Positions 19,274 through 28,362 of a DNA stretch of 64,000 nt are shown piece after piece; position 1 is the first letter of the stretch, and each line of letters starts with the position of its first letter. A model generated the notes under the pieces. That model did not search any database. It saw nothing but the letters and a program-made list of their open reading frames with translations, and was not told where the DNA came from. Made by a program: the position numbers and the translations under genes. Source of the DNA: Nitrosomonas cryotolerans ATCC 49181 (GTDB lineage Bacteria; Pseudomonadota; Gammaproteobacteria; Burkholderiales; Nitrosomonadaceae); NCBI RefSeq assembly GCF_900143275.1, contig NZ_FSRO01000001.1, positions 2,064,116 to 2,128,115 on the forward strand, written 5' to 3'.

Positions 19274-19362
19274 GAGACCTTTGCGAAATCCCTATAGTTG
19301 AAAAATTAACCCTTTGTAATCAATGGAATAAAGCTTCTGGCAAGGACTTTTGCAAAAATCTC
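19274..19362 (-). repeat. MITE-like element, copy D (89 bp)
   Basis: It begins GAGACCTTTGCGAAATCCC and ends GACTTTTGCAAAAATCTC, flanked by perfect AAATG duplications (19269-19273 and 19363-19367). It sits directly upstream of the sulfotransferase gene. Confidence 0.9.
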
Positions 19363-19616
19363 AAATGGTACCTGAAATCAGTCGTCACATTCAGCTTGTA
19401 TTTGAGTAGCGACAAACGTTTTGTTGCTTCAACCCGTATTAGTCCATTTTCTTTAAAGGAACTAACCAATTACCCCCAGAATTTCTGTTTTGATCTTGTA
19501 TGGGATAATTTCTCCATCTCTTACCTTCATTTCATAAAGGTCGGCATACTTCATTTTTATATATGATTTATTTACTGGAGACTATGAACTTTTGCAGACT
19601 GTTGCGGATAGGGGCA

Positions 19617-19706
19617 TGGCGGAGGCGGTGAGATTCGAACTCACGGTAGAGTCACCCCTACGGCAGTTTTCAAGACTGCTGCCTTAAACCGCTCGGCCAC
19701 GCCTCC
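19617..19706 (-). tRNA. tRNA-Ser (anticodon UGA)
   Basis: On the minus strand a 90-base tRNA with encoded CCA begins GGAGGCGTGGCCGAGCGG, with an anticodon stem-loop CAGTCTTGAAAACTG (UGA, serine), a long variable arm GTAGGGGTGACTCTAC typical of tRNA-Ser, and a T-arm GTGAGTTCGAATCTCAC. The acceptor stem GGAGGCG/CGCCTCC is perfect. Confidence 0.97.
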
Positions 19707-19853
19707 CAAAGATCAATAAACCGAATAATACCTTCTAGTCAGCTTTTTGGCCAGCAAATTACGCAGTTTTCACAAGGTATAGTGAAAACAAGGACGAAAC
19801 TAACTGACCAATAGCCAAACCTGTTTAAAAGTTTTAAGAGGCAATTTAGTAAA

Positions 19854-20306
19854 TTAATTCTTGAGTGCTTCAAGGCGTTTATTTAATTTTTTAATCTCTT
19901 CATCAGCTCGAATCTGCCGAGTCTGGTCATACTGAACCCCCAGGAAATAAAGCACATTTCCGTTAGAGTCAAATAAGGGTGTCATTACCAGGTGATTAAA
20001 GAATAACTCACCATTCTTTCGATAATTTCTGAGCGTTACCTCTACCGGTTTTTTGTTTTTAATAGCTTCTCGTAATTGATCGATTTCTCCCTGTTCGCGT
20101 TCCGTCCCCTGCAGAAAACGGCAGTTTTTACCTAATGTCTCTTCTTGCGAATAGCCCGTTATATTTTCAAATGCTTTATTTACGTATACGAGTGGCAAGT
20201 CTGTTTGGTCAGGATCAGCCAATGTCACGCCATTTACACAAGAATCCAGTATTTTAGATAATACTTGCGGAATCAATCCAGGATCTTTTTCAACGATAAA
20301 GTCCAT
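19854..20306 (-). CDS. Short LOV-domain (blue-light sensing PAS) protein
   Basis: The 150-residue protein is a single PAS/LOV domain. It carries the flavin-adduct signature GKNCRFLQGTE with the reactive Cys62, the FMN-contacting asparagines in TLRNYRKNGELFFNHLVM (Asn94, Asn104) and the signalling glutamine Gln125 in YFLGVQYDQT. A charged helix (ADEEIKKLNKRLEALKN) follows, as in short LOV proteins that dimerise on illumination. No output domain is attached. GGAGGAG nine bases before the ATG is a strong ribosome site. It follows SRPBCC and FAD-oxidoreductase genes on the same strand and likely shares their transcript. Blue-light function is inferred from the residues. Confidence 0.88.
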   Translation of the reverse strand: MDFIVEKDPGLIPQVLSKILDSCVNGVTLADPDQTDLPLVYVNKAFENITGYSQEETLGKNCRFLQGTEREQGEIDQLREAIKNKKPVEVTLRNYRKNGELFFNHLVMTPLFDSNGNVLYFLGVQYDQTRQIRADEEIKKLNKRLEALKN

Positions 20307-20385
20307 GGTTCTTTCTCCTCCAGATTATTCAATCAATAGCGAATAAAACCCACTAGCGACATAACACATTAGTCAGTATAGCTGA

Positions 20386-20865
20386 TTAAACAGATTCAGA
20401 GCTTGCTGATTCGATCAATTTTTTGATGTTTCTCACTGTTCTTTCAGTTCCGTCTTGAACAGCAATTCGAATGAGTTTCTCAAATGGCCGCATATGCAAT
20501 TCAATAGTGAGTAATTCAAAAACAAACGTAATGCGGCTATCTGTTGGGTTAACCGCTTCGATTATATAATCACATCGGTAAGGATTAGAAATGCCTTCAA
20601 AACATATACGCGAACCTGCTTCAAAAATCTGAACCTTGAAGGTCGATTCTGAACGGTTACCCTGGTCGATGCGTACCTGGCGGCATAAGGTGCCTTGTTT
20701 TACTGGACCCTCTGTCAGTTTTTCCAATTCACGTACTTCTGGTGACCACCTGGGATAATTAAGCAGTAAATCAGTGCCGATAAAATTAAAAAGTTTATCG
20801 CTCGGATTTTGAATGAATACACTGGCTTTACCAACAACAGGGGTATCTTTGAATAAACCAAGCAT
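20386..20865 (-). CDS. SRPBCC-superfamily (polyketide cyclase/START-like) protein
   Basis: This 159-residue protein shows the START/SRPBCC pattern: an N-terminal strand GKASVFIQNPSDKLFNFI, the block NYPRWSPEVRELEKLTEGPV, alternating strands (CRQVRID, STFKVQIFEAG, ICFEGISNPY) and a long C-terminal helix ending TERTVRNIKKLIESAS. Such domains bind a hydrophobic ligand in a deep pocket; the ligand is unknown. The start is the ATG at 20865, nine bases after AGGAG; a TTG two codons earlier is unlikely. It lies 39 bases after the oxidoreductase and 79 before the LOV gene. Confidence 0.78.
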   Translation of the reverse strand: MLGLFKDTPVVGKASVFIQNPSDKLFNFIGTDLLLNYPRWSPEVRELEKLTEGPVKQGTLCRQVRIDQGNRSESTFKVQIFEAGSRICFEGISNPYRCDYIIEAVNPTDSRITFVFELLTIELHMRPFEKLIRIAVQDGTERTVRNIKKLIESASSESV

Positions 20866-20904
20866 AACCAAGTCTCCTGCGTAAATATTGCTAGATTAAT
20901 TTTA

Positions 20905-22062
20905 CTATACTAAGTAAGTATCTATCCCCATCAATAATAAATCGTACTGTGCTTCTACTAATTCCTTAATTGCCAATGCCGGAATACCCGTCACTACATT
21001 GCCTTCTGAAACTAGCCAGCCTACTGCATCTGTAGATCCAAGACTCACAACGTAACCTAGTTCGCGATGTATATAAGGTTCAAGCAGTTTAAGTATACTC
21101 GAATGATGTAATATGTTGCGCGCGGCTAATTTACCTTTTCGAACTGCAGATTGCGCTGTTAGTGTATTCGATCCAAGAGAATGATAATAAGAGCAATCTC
21201 CTGCAATAAAAATGTTCGGTAACGTTTTTTCATCGACGATAACCTGGCCGAAGGCATTGGCGTTAAATAATTTTTCGGTCTTTTTACCCAGGAACAAAAG
21301 CGACAAGCTAGATGGCAGGTTGAATTGTTTTTCGGTCAGTTTATCTTTCAATAGAATTTTATCAGCCTGCTGCTCACAATAATAAGTATTGGGATAAAAA
21401 TCGATATTTAAGTCACGCATGCGTGACTGTACGTAAGAATCAAAACCTTTAGGAAACTGTTCCAACACTTGGCTACCTGAATTAATCAAACGTAGCTTGT
21501 TTGTAATTTTATGTCGACGGAGAAATTGTTTGATCTCAAATAAAAACTGTATCCCGGTTGCTCCACCGCCCACTACAGAGATGAACAGTTCGCTTTTATC
21601 ATGTTTAACGATATGACTGGTTAATAAATCTGATCCCGCTGCAACCATAAAATCCTGCAAGTTCAGAATATTTTCTGATTGCCCAAGCTCTTGTTTCTCA
21701 CAACCAGACGCAATCAAAAGATAATCAAACGGCAACACTTCATCATCTAGGAAAATGCATTTATTATTCTGCCATTGTTGAAATATATGTTCTTTTAGAA
21801 TGAGTTTTGAACGAATATAGCGGCAACCAAAGCGGGCCACCAAATCAGTATATGGCACCATAACATCAGACAATGGATATCGAAATGTTTCGTGCAGGTG
21901 AGTAATTTTAATATGCTGATCTTTTGGATCAACAATAGTAATATCAATATGCTGCGCATAATGTAATAAAGTGGTAAATGCCGCAATACCAGCGTAACCA
22001 CCGCCTATAATCACGATTTTTAATCGCTTATGCCTAGGTATATAAAATGGCAAAAAAGCCAC
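20905..22062 (-). CDS. FAD-dependent NAD(P)H oxidoreductase, NDH-2-like
   Basis: The 385-residue flavoprotein has an N-terminal FAD-binding fold LKIVIIGGGYAGIAAFTTLL, a second nucleotide-binding fold ISVVGGGATGIQFLFEIKQF for NAD(P)H, and the FAD-closing motif NIFIAGDCSYY, in the order of type II NADH dehydrogenases and related pyridine-nucleotide oxidoreductases. The C-terminus lacks an obvious amphipathic membrane anchor. It heads a run with SRPBCC and LOV genes, which suggests a flavin- or light-linked redox role; the acceptor is unknown. GGAGAAATTG lies just before the ATG. Confidence 0.82.
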   Translation of the reverse strand: MAFLPFYIPRHKRLKIVIIGGGYAGIAAFTTLLHYAQHIDITIVDPKDQHIKITHLHETFRYPLSDVMVPYTDLVARFGCRYIRSKLILKEHIFQQWQNNKCIFLDDEVLPFDYLLIASGCEKQELGQSENILNLQDFMVAAGSDLLTSHIVKHDKSELFISVVGGGATGIQFLFEIKQFLRRHKITNKLRLINSGSQVLEQFPKGFDSYVQSRMRDLNIDFYPNTYYCEQQADKILLKDKLTEKQFNLPSSLSLLFLGKKTEKLFNANAFGQVIVDEKTLPNIFIAGDCSYYHSLGSNTLTAQSAVRKGKLAARNILHHSSILKLLEPYIHRELGYVVSLGSTDAVGWLVSEGNVVTGIPALAIKELVEAQYDLLLMGIDTYLV

Positions 22063-22248
22063 AATTTCTCCTTTGTAATACTGAGGAACGATAGACTTAT
22101 ATTATGTTATTGTTCTCTCTATGCTTCCTGAAATATTTTTTAACTATTTTTTGGTTTACATGCTAATGTAGCGTATCTCGCCGCAGCGTAGCATAAATTA
22201 TGATCATTTATACGTTATTGTAGATATAGTTTTCTCTTGAATGCGCTG

Positions 22249-23154
22249 TTAACGCAATGATGATGGTGGAATTTTATGTGACTGCCAATTTTTTATTGCC
22301 CATTGCCAAAATGATGAAACATCACTCTTAAGTAGTTCTATCGGCGGTTCTTGGCCTAGGAAACGCGCGGCAGCTACAAGCTGTGATAATGCATTGATTA
22401 AATCAATGGGGGCAGCATAAGTTTGTTTGCTCAGCTTTTCACCGGTTTGACTCATTACCAAAGGCAAATGCATATATACTGGAGTTATATAATTTAGCAG
22501 CTGCTGCAAATAAATTTGACGAGGTGTAGAGCCCAGTAAATCACTTCCGCGAACAACATGTGTTATCTGTTGCTCAGCATCATCTACTACCACGGCCAAT
22601 TGGTAAGCATAAATGCCATCAGCCCGACGTAACACGAAGTCACCGATATCACTATTAAGCCGCTGACAGATCAATCCCTGTAGGCGATCTTTGAAACTAA
22701 TTGGATCATTCGTAGTTTGAATGCGTGACGCACTGCTTTGTTCAAGTGCGTATGAATGATTACGGCAGGTACCGGGATAGATCAGGCCGCCTATTCCTCT
22801 GATACTAGAGTCAGCAATTTCTTTACGCGAACACTGACAAGAATAAATTAAGCCCTGTCTTTCCAGAGAAGCCAATGCATTTTGATAAATTTTATTACGT
22901 TGGCTTTGATAAACGACGACACCGTCCCATTCCATTCCCAGCTTTTCCAGCACGTTAAGAATGCTGCTGGAGGCGCCTGAAACTGTACGAGGTGTATCCA
23001 AGTCTTCAATTCTAACTAACCATTCGCCGTCATGATGTTTTGCTTCCAAATAGCTACCGACAGCAGCAACCAGAGATCCAAAATGTAATGGCCCTGTAGG
23101 GGATGGCGCAAAACGCCCGCGATAAGCAGAAGAAGTAGAAGGAATAGCTGGCAC
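22249..23154 (-). CDS. gluQ: Glutamyl-Q tRNA(Asp) synthetase
   Basis: GluQRS activates glutamate and attaches it to the queuosine base of tRNA-Asp. The 301-residue protein resembles the catalytic half of glutamyl-tRNA synthetase: YRGRFAPSPTGPLHFGSLVA with the HxGS motif, RIEDLDTPR, zinc-ligand cysteines in YSCQCSRKEI with a later YPGTC, and the KMSKS-like GEKLSKQTYAAP. It lacks the anticodon-binding domain, as the family does. queF, needed for queuosine, lies elsewhere in the window, so the tRNA modification pathway is present. Confidence 0.95.
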   Translation of the reverse strand: MPAIPSTSSAYRGRFAPSPTGPLHFGSLVAAVGSYLEAKHHDGEWLVRIEDLDTPRTVSGASSSILNVLEKLGMEWDGVVVYQSQRNKIYQNALASLERQGLIYSCQCSRKEIADSSIRGIGGLIYPGTCRNHSYALEQSSASRIQTTNDPISFKDRLQGLICQRLNSDIGDFVLRRADGIYAYQLAVVVDDAEQQITHVVRGSDLLGSTPRQIYLQQLLNYITPVYMHLPLVMSQTGEKLSKQTYAAPIDLINALSQLVAAARFLGQEPPIELLKSDVSSFWQWAIKNWQSHKIPPSSLR

Positions 23155-23335
23155 GGGATATCATTGTAATCGATAGCGCATCTTCTGATTTTTTGCAATG
23201 CTAATTGCAGTCATTAGAAATGCATCATTACAATTTACGTTGTCATTGTTGCGATAGGCTATAATTCTTAACGAGCAAAAGCAATTCTAATTTAATTAAA
23301 AAAATTAATTCATTCTTTAGTAAAGGTACTGACCA

Positions 23336-24742
23336 GTGCATATTCACATACTCGGCATTTGTGGCACTTTTATGGGTGGAATTGCGGCCATTGCACGCGA
23401 ATCCGGACATAAAGTTACAGGGTGTGATACTAATGTTTACCCGCCCATGAGTACTCAGTTAGAATCTCAAGGAATTGAATTAATAGAAGGATATTCACCA
23501 GAACAAGTACTCTTAGACCCCGACATATTTGTGATCGGCAATGTCATTTCACGTGGCAATCCTTTGATGGAAGAAATACTTAATCGTAACTTATCTTATA
23601 CATCCGGGCCGCAATGGCTTTCAGAGAACATTTTAAAAAATAAATGGGTGCTGGCAATAGCAGGCACTCATGGTAAAACGACAACCAGCTCAATGCTGGC
23701 ATGGATACTGGAATATGCCGGTATGAACCCCGGATTTTTGATCGGAGGTGTACCTGAGAACTTTGGAATATCAGCAAGAATTGGAGTGAGTCATGGAGCA
23801 TCGAATAATACCGAGAGCCCAGCTCAATGCATGCCAGAAATCTCATCTTTTTTTGTTATCGAAGCGGATGAGTATGATACTGCTTTTTTTGATAAACGCT
23901 CTAAATTTGTACATTATCATCCTCGCACCGTTGTTCTAAATAATTTAGAATTTGACCATGCCGATATTTTTTCGGATCTTGCCGCAATCGAACGCCAATT
24001 TCATCATTTAGTCCGTTTAGTGCCTAGCGGTGGGCTGATTATTTCAAATAGTCAGGAAGACAGCCTGAAACGTGTTTTAGCGGCAGGATGCTGGACACCG
24101 GTTGAGGAGTTTGGTACAGACTTGGAATGGCAGGCTGCGCCGCACACAGCAAATAATCAAATTGGGATTTATTACAAGAACAAACTCCAAGGAACGCTGC
24201 AATGGGGGCTGCTGGGGGCACATAATGCTTTGAATGCACTTGCAGCGATGATCGCTGCGCGCCATGCTGGGGTGCCGATTCAAGTCGGCATTGAAGCATT
24301 GGCACAATTTAAAAACGTTAAGCGTCGCATGGAAGTCAAGGGTATCGTTAATAACATCACGATATATGATGATTTTGCTCATCACCCAACATCCATTCGG
24401 GCAACTATTAGTGGTTTACGCAATAACGTTGGTTCTGCGAATATTATTGCTGTACTAGAGCCGCGTTCTAATACAATGCGAATGGGTGTATGGAAGGATG
24501 ATTTTGCTAATAGTTTAATGGAAGCTGACCAGATATTCTGTTATCTAAACGATTCGGAATGGGATGCCCGTGCCGCATTGCATACATTAGATAAAAAATA
24601 TAGTTGTCATGATGATCTGATGCAATTAATCACATCGATCTCAAGCATAGTTCGGCCGGGCGATCATGTGCTCATTATGAGTAATGGCAGCTTTGGTGGC
24701 ATTCATGAAAAACTGCTAGCTCTATTGAGTGAAAACCACTAG
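23336..24742 (+). CDS. mpl: UDP-MurNAc:L-alanyl-gamma-D-glutamyl-meso-DAP ligase
   Basis: Mpl recycles cell-wall tripeptide by joining it to UDP-MurNAc. The 468-residue Mur ligase begins MHIHILGICGTFMGGIAAIA at a GTG start preceded by AAAGG. It shows the ATP loop AGTHGKTTTSSMLAW, the Mpl-specific EADEYDTAFFDKRSKF and LNNLEFDHADIF, and IYDDFAHHPTSIRATISGLR. These differ from MurC in the expected places. A separate MurC-like protein fused to NRPS domains is encoded 6 kb downstream, so two Mur ligases of this branch lie close together. Confidence 0.96.
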   Translation: MHIHILGICGTFMGGIAAIARESGHKVTGCDTNVYPPMSTQLESQGIELIEGYSPEQVLLDPDIFVIGNVISRGNPLMEEILNRNLSYTSGPQWLSENILKNKWVLAIAGTHGKTTTSSMLAWILEYAGMNPGFLIGGVPENFGISARIGVSHGASNNTESPAQCMPEISSFFVIEADEYDTAFFDKRSKFVHYHPRTVVLNNLEFDHADIFSDLAAIERQFHHLVRLVPSGGLIISNSQEDSLKRVLAAGCWTPVEEFGTDLEWQAAPHTANNQIGIYYKNKLQGTLQWGLLGAHNALNALAAMIAARHAGVPIQVGIEALAQFKNVKRRMEVKGIVNNITIYDDFAHHPTSIRATISGLRNNVGSANIIAVLEPRSNTMRMGVWKDDFANSLMEADQIFCYLNDSEWDARAALHTLDKKYSCHDDLMQLITSISSIVRPGDHVLIMSNGSFGGIHEKLLALLSENH

Positions 24743-24912
24743 ATTTCGCAGCCAACTGATCATAAGTGCCGGTGTAAGCTATAATTGCGGAGTATGGGTT
24801 AATCGCGTCGCCTAAACTAAAAGCATCATCAAATTAATAAAGCCGGAATATCGGTTTTACGTTTAATTGATAGATATGAGTCAACCAATTTTTGGCCGGG
24901 TTATGCGCTTCC

Positions 24913-25443
24913 TCAACCACCTTCGAATTCACACAGTGAAAAAACTTCATATCCTGATTTTTCCAAGCGCGCCCGTCCCCCAACGTCTGGTAAATCGATT
25001 ACAAAACAACACGCCACTACTTCCCCGCCCATATCTTCTATTAATTTGACGGCAGCCTCTGCTGTTCCACCGGTGGCAATAAGATCATCTACCAAAAGTA
25101 CGCGATTTCCTTGCTGAATGGCATCTACGTGGATTTCAACACGATCGCTTCCATACTCAAGTTGATAATCACGTCCAGCTGTTTTAGCAGGCAGCTTATT
25201 TTTTTTTCGTATAGGTATAAAACCGGTATGCAATTGAAAAGCAACGGGCGTGCCAATAATAAAACCACGTGCTTCAATACCGACTACGGTATCGATTCTA
25301 GCTTCCTTATACTGGTTAGTTATTTTTTCGATAGTCAGACGTAGACCAACGGGGTCTTTTAATAACGTTGTGATATCACGGAACATAATACCCTGGTGCG
25401 GGTAATGTGGAATAGTACGGATTCGTGATTTAATAGGCATCAT
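24913..25443 (-). CDS. apt: Adenine phosphoribosyltransferase
   Basis: Apt salvages adenine by forming AMP from adenine and PRPP. The 176-residue protein has the usual length, the N-terminal IRTIPHYPHQGIMFRDITTL, VVGIEARGFIIGTPVAFQL and the PRPP-binding loop RVLLVDDLIATGGTAEAAV. It converges with mpl, whose stop is about 170 bases away. Nothing unusual is seen. Confidence 0.97.
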   Translation of the reverse strand: MMPIKSRIRTIPHYPHQGIMFRDITTLLKDPVGLRLTIEKITNQYKEARIDTVVGIEARGFIIGTPVAFQLHTGFIPIRKKNKLPAKTAGRDYQLEYGSDRVEIHVDAIQQGNRVLLVDDLIATGGTAEAAVKLIEDMGGEVVACCFVIDLPDVGGRARLEKSGYEVFSLCEFEGG

Positions 25444-25967
25444 AAATTCAAATAATAGACAATCTTAAATTATATACCCGGGTACCTCATAAAAGGGCAT
25501 TGTATTTATTTGTTAAAGCCTGCTTATTTTTAGCGTTGTAAGCAGAATAGTTTATATCCACCCGATTCAGATCATTAGATTAAGTTTGAATGGAGTTGCT
25601 ATGCGAATGAGTGGATAGTTGACAAACAAGAGTCTCTTCGATAGGCTTTTCAGATAAAACTTGAGACCTTTGAAAAACTCCAATAGTTGAATGATTAATC
25701 CTTTATAATCAATATGATAAAACTTATGGCGCGGGCTTTTTCAAAAACCTCCTACTATGTGATTTTGTAAATCGGTATGCGTTCGGGTTTTACTCTTGCG
25801 TGATTGTTATCCTTTGGTTTGCGTAAATTTTTATTTTTATATTTTACAACCAGTAAACCGGAGATAAATGAGCTATTATTTTATTTAACACTATGATTAA
25901 AAATTAGATTCTTTTATTTCAATTACCTGTAGCATAATAAACCGATCACATTAAAAGGGGGTAATTC
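25444..25967. other. 524-bp intergenic region before rubrerythrin, with MITE copy E
   Basis: It holds the apt promoter on the left, a MITE copy at 25663-25751 and presumably the rubrerythrin promoter on the right. No gene is supported. Confidence 0.6.
25663..25751 (-). repeat. MITE-like element, copy E (89 bp, worn)
   Basis: It begins GAGACCTTTGAAAAACTCC and ends GGCTTTTTCAAAAACCTC, with internal TTTATAATCAAT as in other copies. Flanks AACTT and CTACT do not match, so the target duplication is lost or mutated. Confidence 0.82.
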
Positions 25968-26387
25968 ATGGCGCTTAAAGGATCTAAAACGGAAGAAAAT
26001 TTGAAAGCCGCTTTTTCGGGTGAGTCTCAAGCTAATCGCCGCTATCTTTATTTTGCAGCTAAAGCAGATGTGGAAGGCCAAAATGATATAGCGGCAGCCT
26101 TCCGCTCTACTGCTGAAGGTGAAGCAGGCCATGCTCATGGTCATTTGGAGTATTTGGAGCCTTGTGGCGATCCTGTTACAGGCTTACCTTTTGGTCCTTC
26201 TCGGGATAATCTCAAAACGGCAATTGCTGGCGAAACGCATGAATATACCGACATGTATCCTGGTATGGCCAAGACTGCAAGAGATGAAGGTTTTGATGAG
26301 ATTGCTGACTGGTTTGAAACACTGGCTAAGGCTGAGCGTTTTCACGCGAACCGCTTTCAACGAGCATTGGATAATTTTGTAGATTAA
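25968..26387 (+). CDS. Rubrerythrin-family di-iron protein
   Basis: The 139-residue protein is a four-helix di-iron domain without the C-terminal rubredoxin domain. Iron-binding patterns are the first helix [32 protein letters not shown] (ExxH-type), [19 protein letters not shown] and [14 protein letters not shown]. Rubrerythrins reduce peroxide in the cytosol; short forms like this are common in aerobic proteobacteria. AAAGGGGGTAATTC before the ATG is a strong ribosome site. In related genomes this gene clusters with an Fe-S oxidoreductase and a DUF3501 gene; only DUF3501 is found here, 528 bases downstream. Confidence 0.92.
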   Translation: MALKGSKTEENLKAAFSGESQANRRYLYFAAKADVEGQNDIAAAFRSTAEGEAGHAHGHLEYLEPCGDPVTGLPFGPSRDNLKTAIAGETHEYTDMYPGMAKTARDEGFDEIADWFETLAKAERFHANRFQRALDNFVD

Positions 26388-26915
26388 TTTGTTACAAACT
26401 AACCACTGGTCACTTGACAGACATATGAGGGATGGGAAATTTGCAAATTAGAAATAACCGATCCTAAATGTAGCATGTAAATTCCGTTTCTACTCTAATT
26501 CGGTAATTCCCATTGTGCTGTTTTCGTTTTCTATGTTTACTCATGAAGACAATCACGGTAGCCATGCTTGGTCCTTTTGGATGCTTGTATTACAAAATAA
26601 AAGTGAGTCACTAAGAGCCCATTTTAAACAGTTTCTGAAAAGAATAACCTCTCATTCTTTTGTCATTGGAACATACGGAATATTGATGGGGAGCTCGGAT
26701 ATGCGACAACTAATTTTGAGTGAGAAAGTGAACGTAGTCGAATGTTATTCGGCTCATGATGAGACCTGAAGCGTAAAGAATGAGTTTTCTAATTTTACTA
26801 GAACCCGCCGATTAGTACACAAACAAATGCTGCTTCAGATTTTGACCACATGAATAATGATGTAACCGTGCAGCATAAATGGAATTCTGATATGGTCACC
26901 ATAACAGGAAAACAT
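26388..26915. other. 528-bp region between rubrerythrin and DUF3501 gene
   Basis: No gene can be supported. An 84-codon frame at 26515-26769 has no ribosome site and no family motif. This is where an Fe-S (HdrD/GlpC-like) oxidoreductase gene often lies in related clusters, but I see no remnant of its cysteine motifs. Confidence 0.5.
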
Positions 26916-27503
26916 ATGGCTAAAATTACGCGTGACAGCTTAATGACACTGGAAGCCTATACGAAAGTTCGGCAAACATTTCGTGCTCAGGTTATCGAAC
27001 ATAAGAAATACCGCAGAGTTTCTCTAGGTTCTAATATTATACTGATATTCGAAGATGAATTGACAATTCGCTACCAAATTCAAGAGATGCTATATGCGGA
27101 AAAAAACTTCGATGAAGAAGCGATTCTTTATGAACTCAGTATTTACACACCATTAATTCCCGATGGCAGTAATTGGAAAGCTACGATGATGATTGAATAT
27201 CCGGATCCGATTGAACGGGCTGCAAAGCTGGCTACTTTAATCGGCATAGAAGATAAAGTATGGGTAAAAGTAGCCGGACATATGCCCATTTATGCCATTG
27301 CAAACGAAGATATGGAGCGAAGAATTGCCGATAAAACTTCTTCGGTACATTTTCTACGTTTTGAATTAACAGCACCAATGATTCAGGCATTGCATCAGGG
27401 CGCAACCCTGAGCATGGGGGTTAAACACCCTGCTTATCAAGCATCTGTCGATGTAGTCGATACAAATCAACGCAAATCCCTGCTGAATAATCTCATACTA
27501 TGA
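26916..27503 (+). CDS. DUF3501 family protein
   Basis: The 195-residue protein is highly recognisable: ITRDSLMTLEAYTKVRQTFR, VIEHKKYRRVSLGSNIILIF, IRYQIQEMLYAEKNF, PLIPDGSNWKATMMIEYPD and DKTSSVHFLRFEL are the DUF3501 signatures. Function is unknown, with genomic ties to rubrerythrin and Fe-S oxidoreductases. The frame opens at 26850, but AGGAAAACAT before the inner ATG and the family N-terminus favour 26916. Its stop overlaps the start of the CNP1-like gene by 4 bases (ATGA). Confidence 0.88.
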   Translation: MAKITRDSLMTLEAYTKVRQTFRAQVIEHKKYRRVSLGSNIILIFEDELTIRYQIQEMLYAEKNFDEEAILYELSIYTPLIPDGSNWKATMMIEYPDPIERAAKLATLIGIEDKVWVKVAGHMPIYAIANEDMERRIADKTSSVHFLRFELTAPMIQALHQGATLSMGVKHPAYQASVDVVDTNQRKSLLNNLIL

Positions 27504-28012
27504 AAAAATTCCTATTGTTGTTATGTGCCTTACACATGGTAGCCTGTGCCAATCAAAAGGTATTTAAAGATGAGTTTGATGATAAGAAATCCTGGGTTGA
27601 ATTACAGACACAGCTACCTGCTTTTCCTGAACAGAGAAATTTAATTAAATTTACTGTGAGCGCGGCTAACAGTAATTTGCATTATGTTGATACCACATCG
27701 ATTAAAATAGGAAAGGATGGGGTGATACGATATAGCCTGGTAATACAATCTTCAGCAGGTGCCTTGAACGTTAGCTATGAGGGAATACGCTGCGACACCC
27801 ATGAAAGAAAATTATATGCATTGGGACGTGATGACAAAACCTGGTCTCAACCACGTACATCAGAGTGGCAAATGCTAGAAAATGTAATTCAGTATTATGC
27901 TCAACGTGAACTTGCAAAATATTTCTTCTGTCCAGTTAAGCAAATCGTAAAAAGTCCGGAAGAAGCTATTCGAGCGCTAAAAAAAGGGGTTCATCCGAAA
28001 GCAATTCGTTAG
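27500..28012 (+). CDS. CNP1-like family lipoprotein
   Basis: The 170-residue product starts MKKFLLLLCALHMVAC, a lipoprotein signal with Cys16 as the probable acylation site. The rest follows the CNP1-like family: DDKKSWVELQTQLPAFP, DTTSIKIGKDGVIRYSLVIQ, NVSYEGIRCDTHERKLYALG and REAxx-like QRELAKYFFCPVK. This suggests a periplasm-facing membrane lipoprotein of unknown role. The 4-base overlap with DUF3501 indicates translational coupling. Confidence 0.85.
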   Translation: MKKFLLLLCALHMVACANQKVFKDEFDDKKSWVELQTQLPAFPEQRNLIKFTVSAANSNLHYVDTTSIKIGKDGVIRYSLVIQSSAGALNVSYEGIRCDTHERKLYALGRDDKTWSQPRTSEWQMLENVIQYYAQRELAKYFFCPVKQIVKSPEEAIRALKKGVHPKAIR

Positions 28013-28362
28013 TTAAGATTTGCCTCATGCAAAAAGATATCGATATTTTCTGATTTAGTATGGGCTTAACAATTTGAATTAATTAAAAATAGGTAAAAAG
28101 CTTTAATAAGCTATTTAAATCTATCTCATGGAGTGTGCTGCTTTTGCCTTTAAAATCCACTTTCAATTAATACACCACTCACTTGTAACAGGAGACCTTT
28201 GCAAAATCCCAATAGTTGAAAAATAAACCCTTTATAATCAATAGCAAGAAAACTTTTGACGAGGACTTTCGCAAAAATTTCAACAGTTACTCTAATCTAC
28301 AGAGATTACACTTTTCTTGAATGCTGGTCTCTAATCTTGAAGGGCCATCAGTGTTGACCGAT
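28013..28362. other. 350-bp convergent intergenic region with MITE copy F
   Basis: It lies between the 3' ends of the CNP1-like and DUF4126 genes. Apart from the MITE copy at 28192-28281 I see nothing. Confidence 0.6.
28192..28281 (-). repeat. MITE-like element, copy F (90 bp)
   Basis: It begins GAGACCTTTGCAAAATCCC and ends GACTTTCGCAAAAATTTC, with perfect AACAG duplications on both sides (28187-28191 and 28282-28286). Confidence 0.9.

Noticed and set aside
19150..19566. 138-codon plus-strand frame
   Set aside because: It runs antisense through the conserved N-terminus of the sulfotransferase gene and across a MITE copy, so it is a chance frame.
26515..26769. 84-codon plus-strand frame between rubrerythrin and DUF3501
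   Set aside because: No ribosome site or recognised domain; does not resemble the Fe-S oxidoreductase expected in such clusters.
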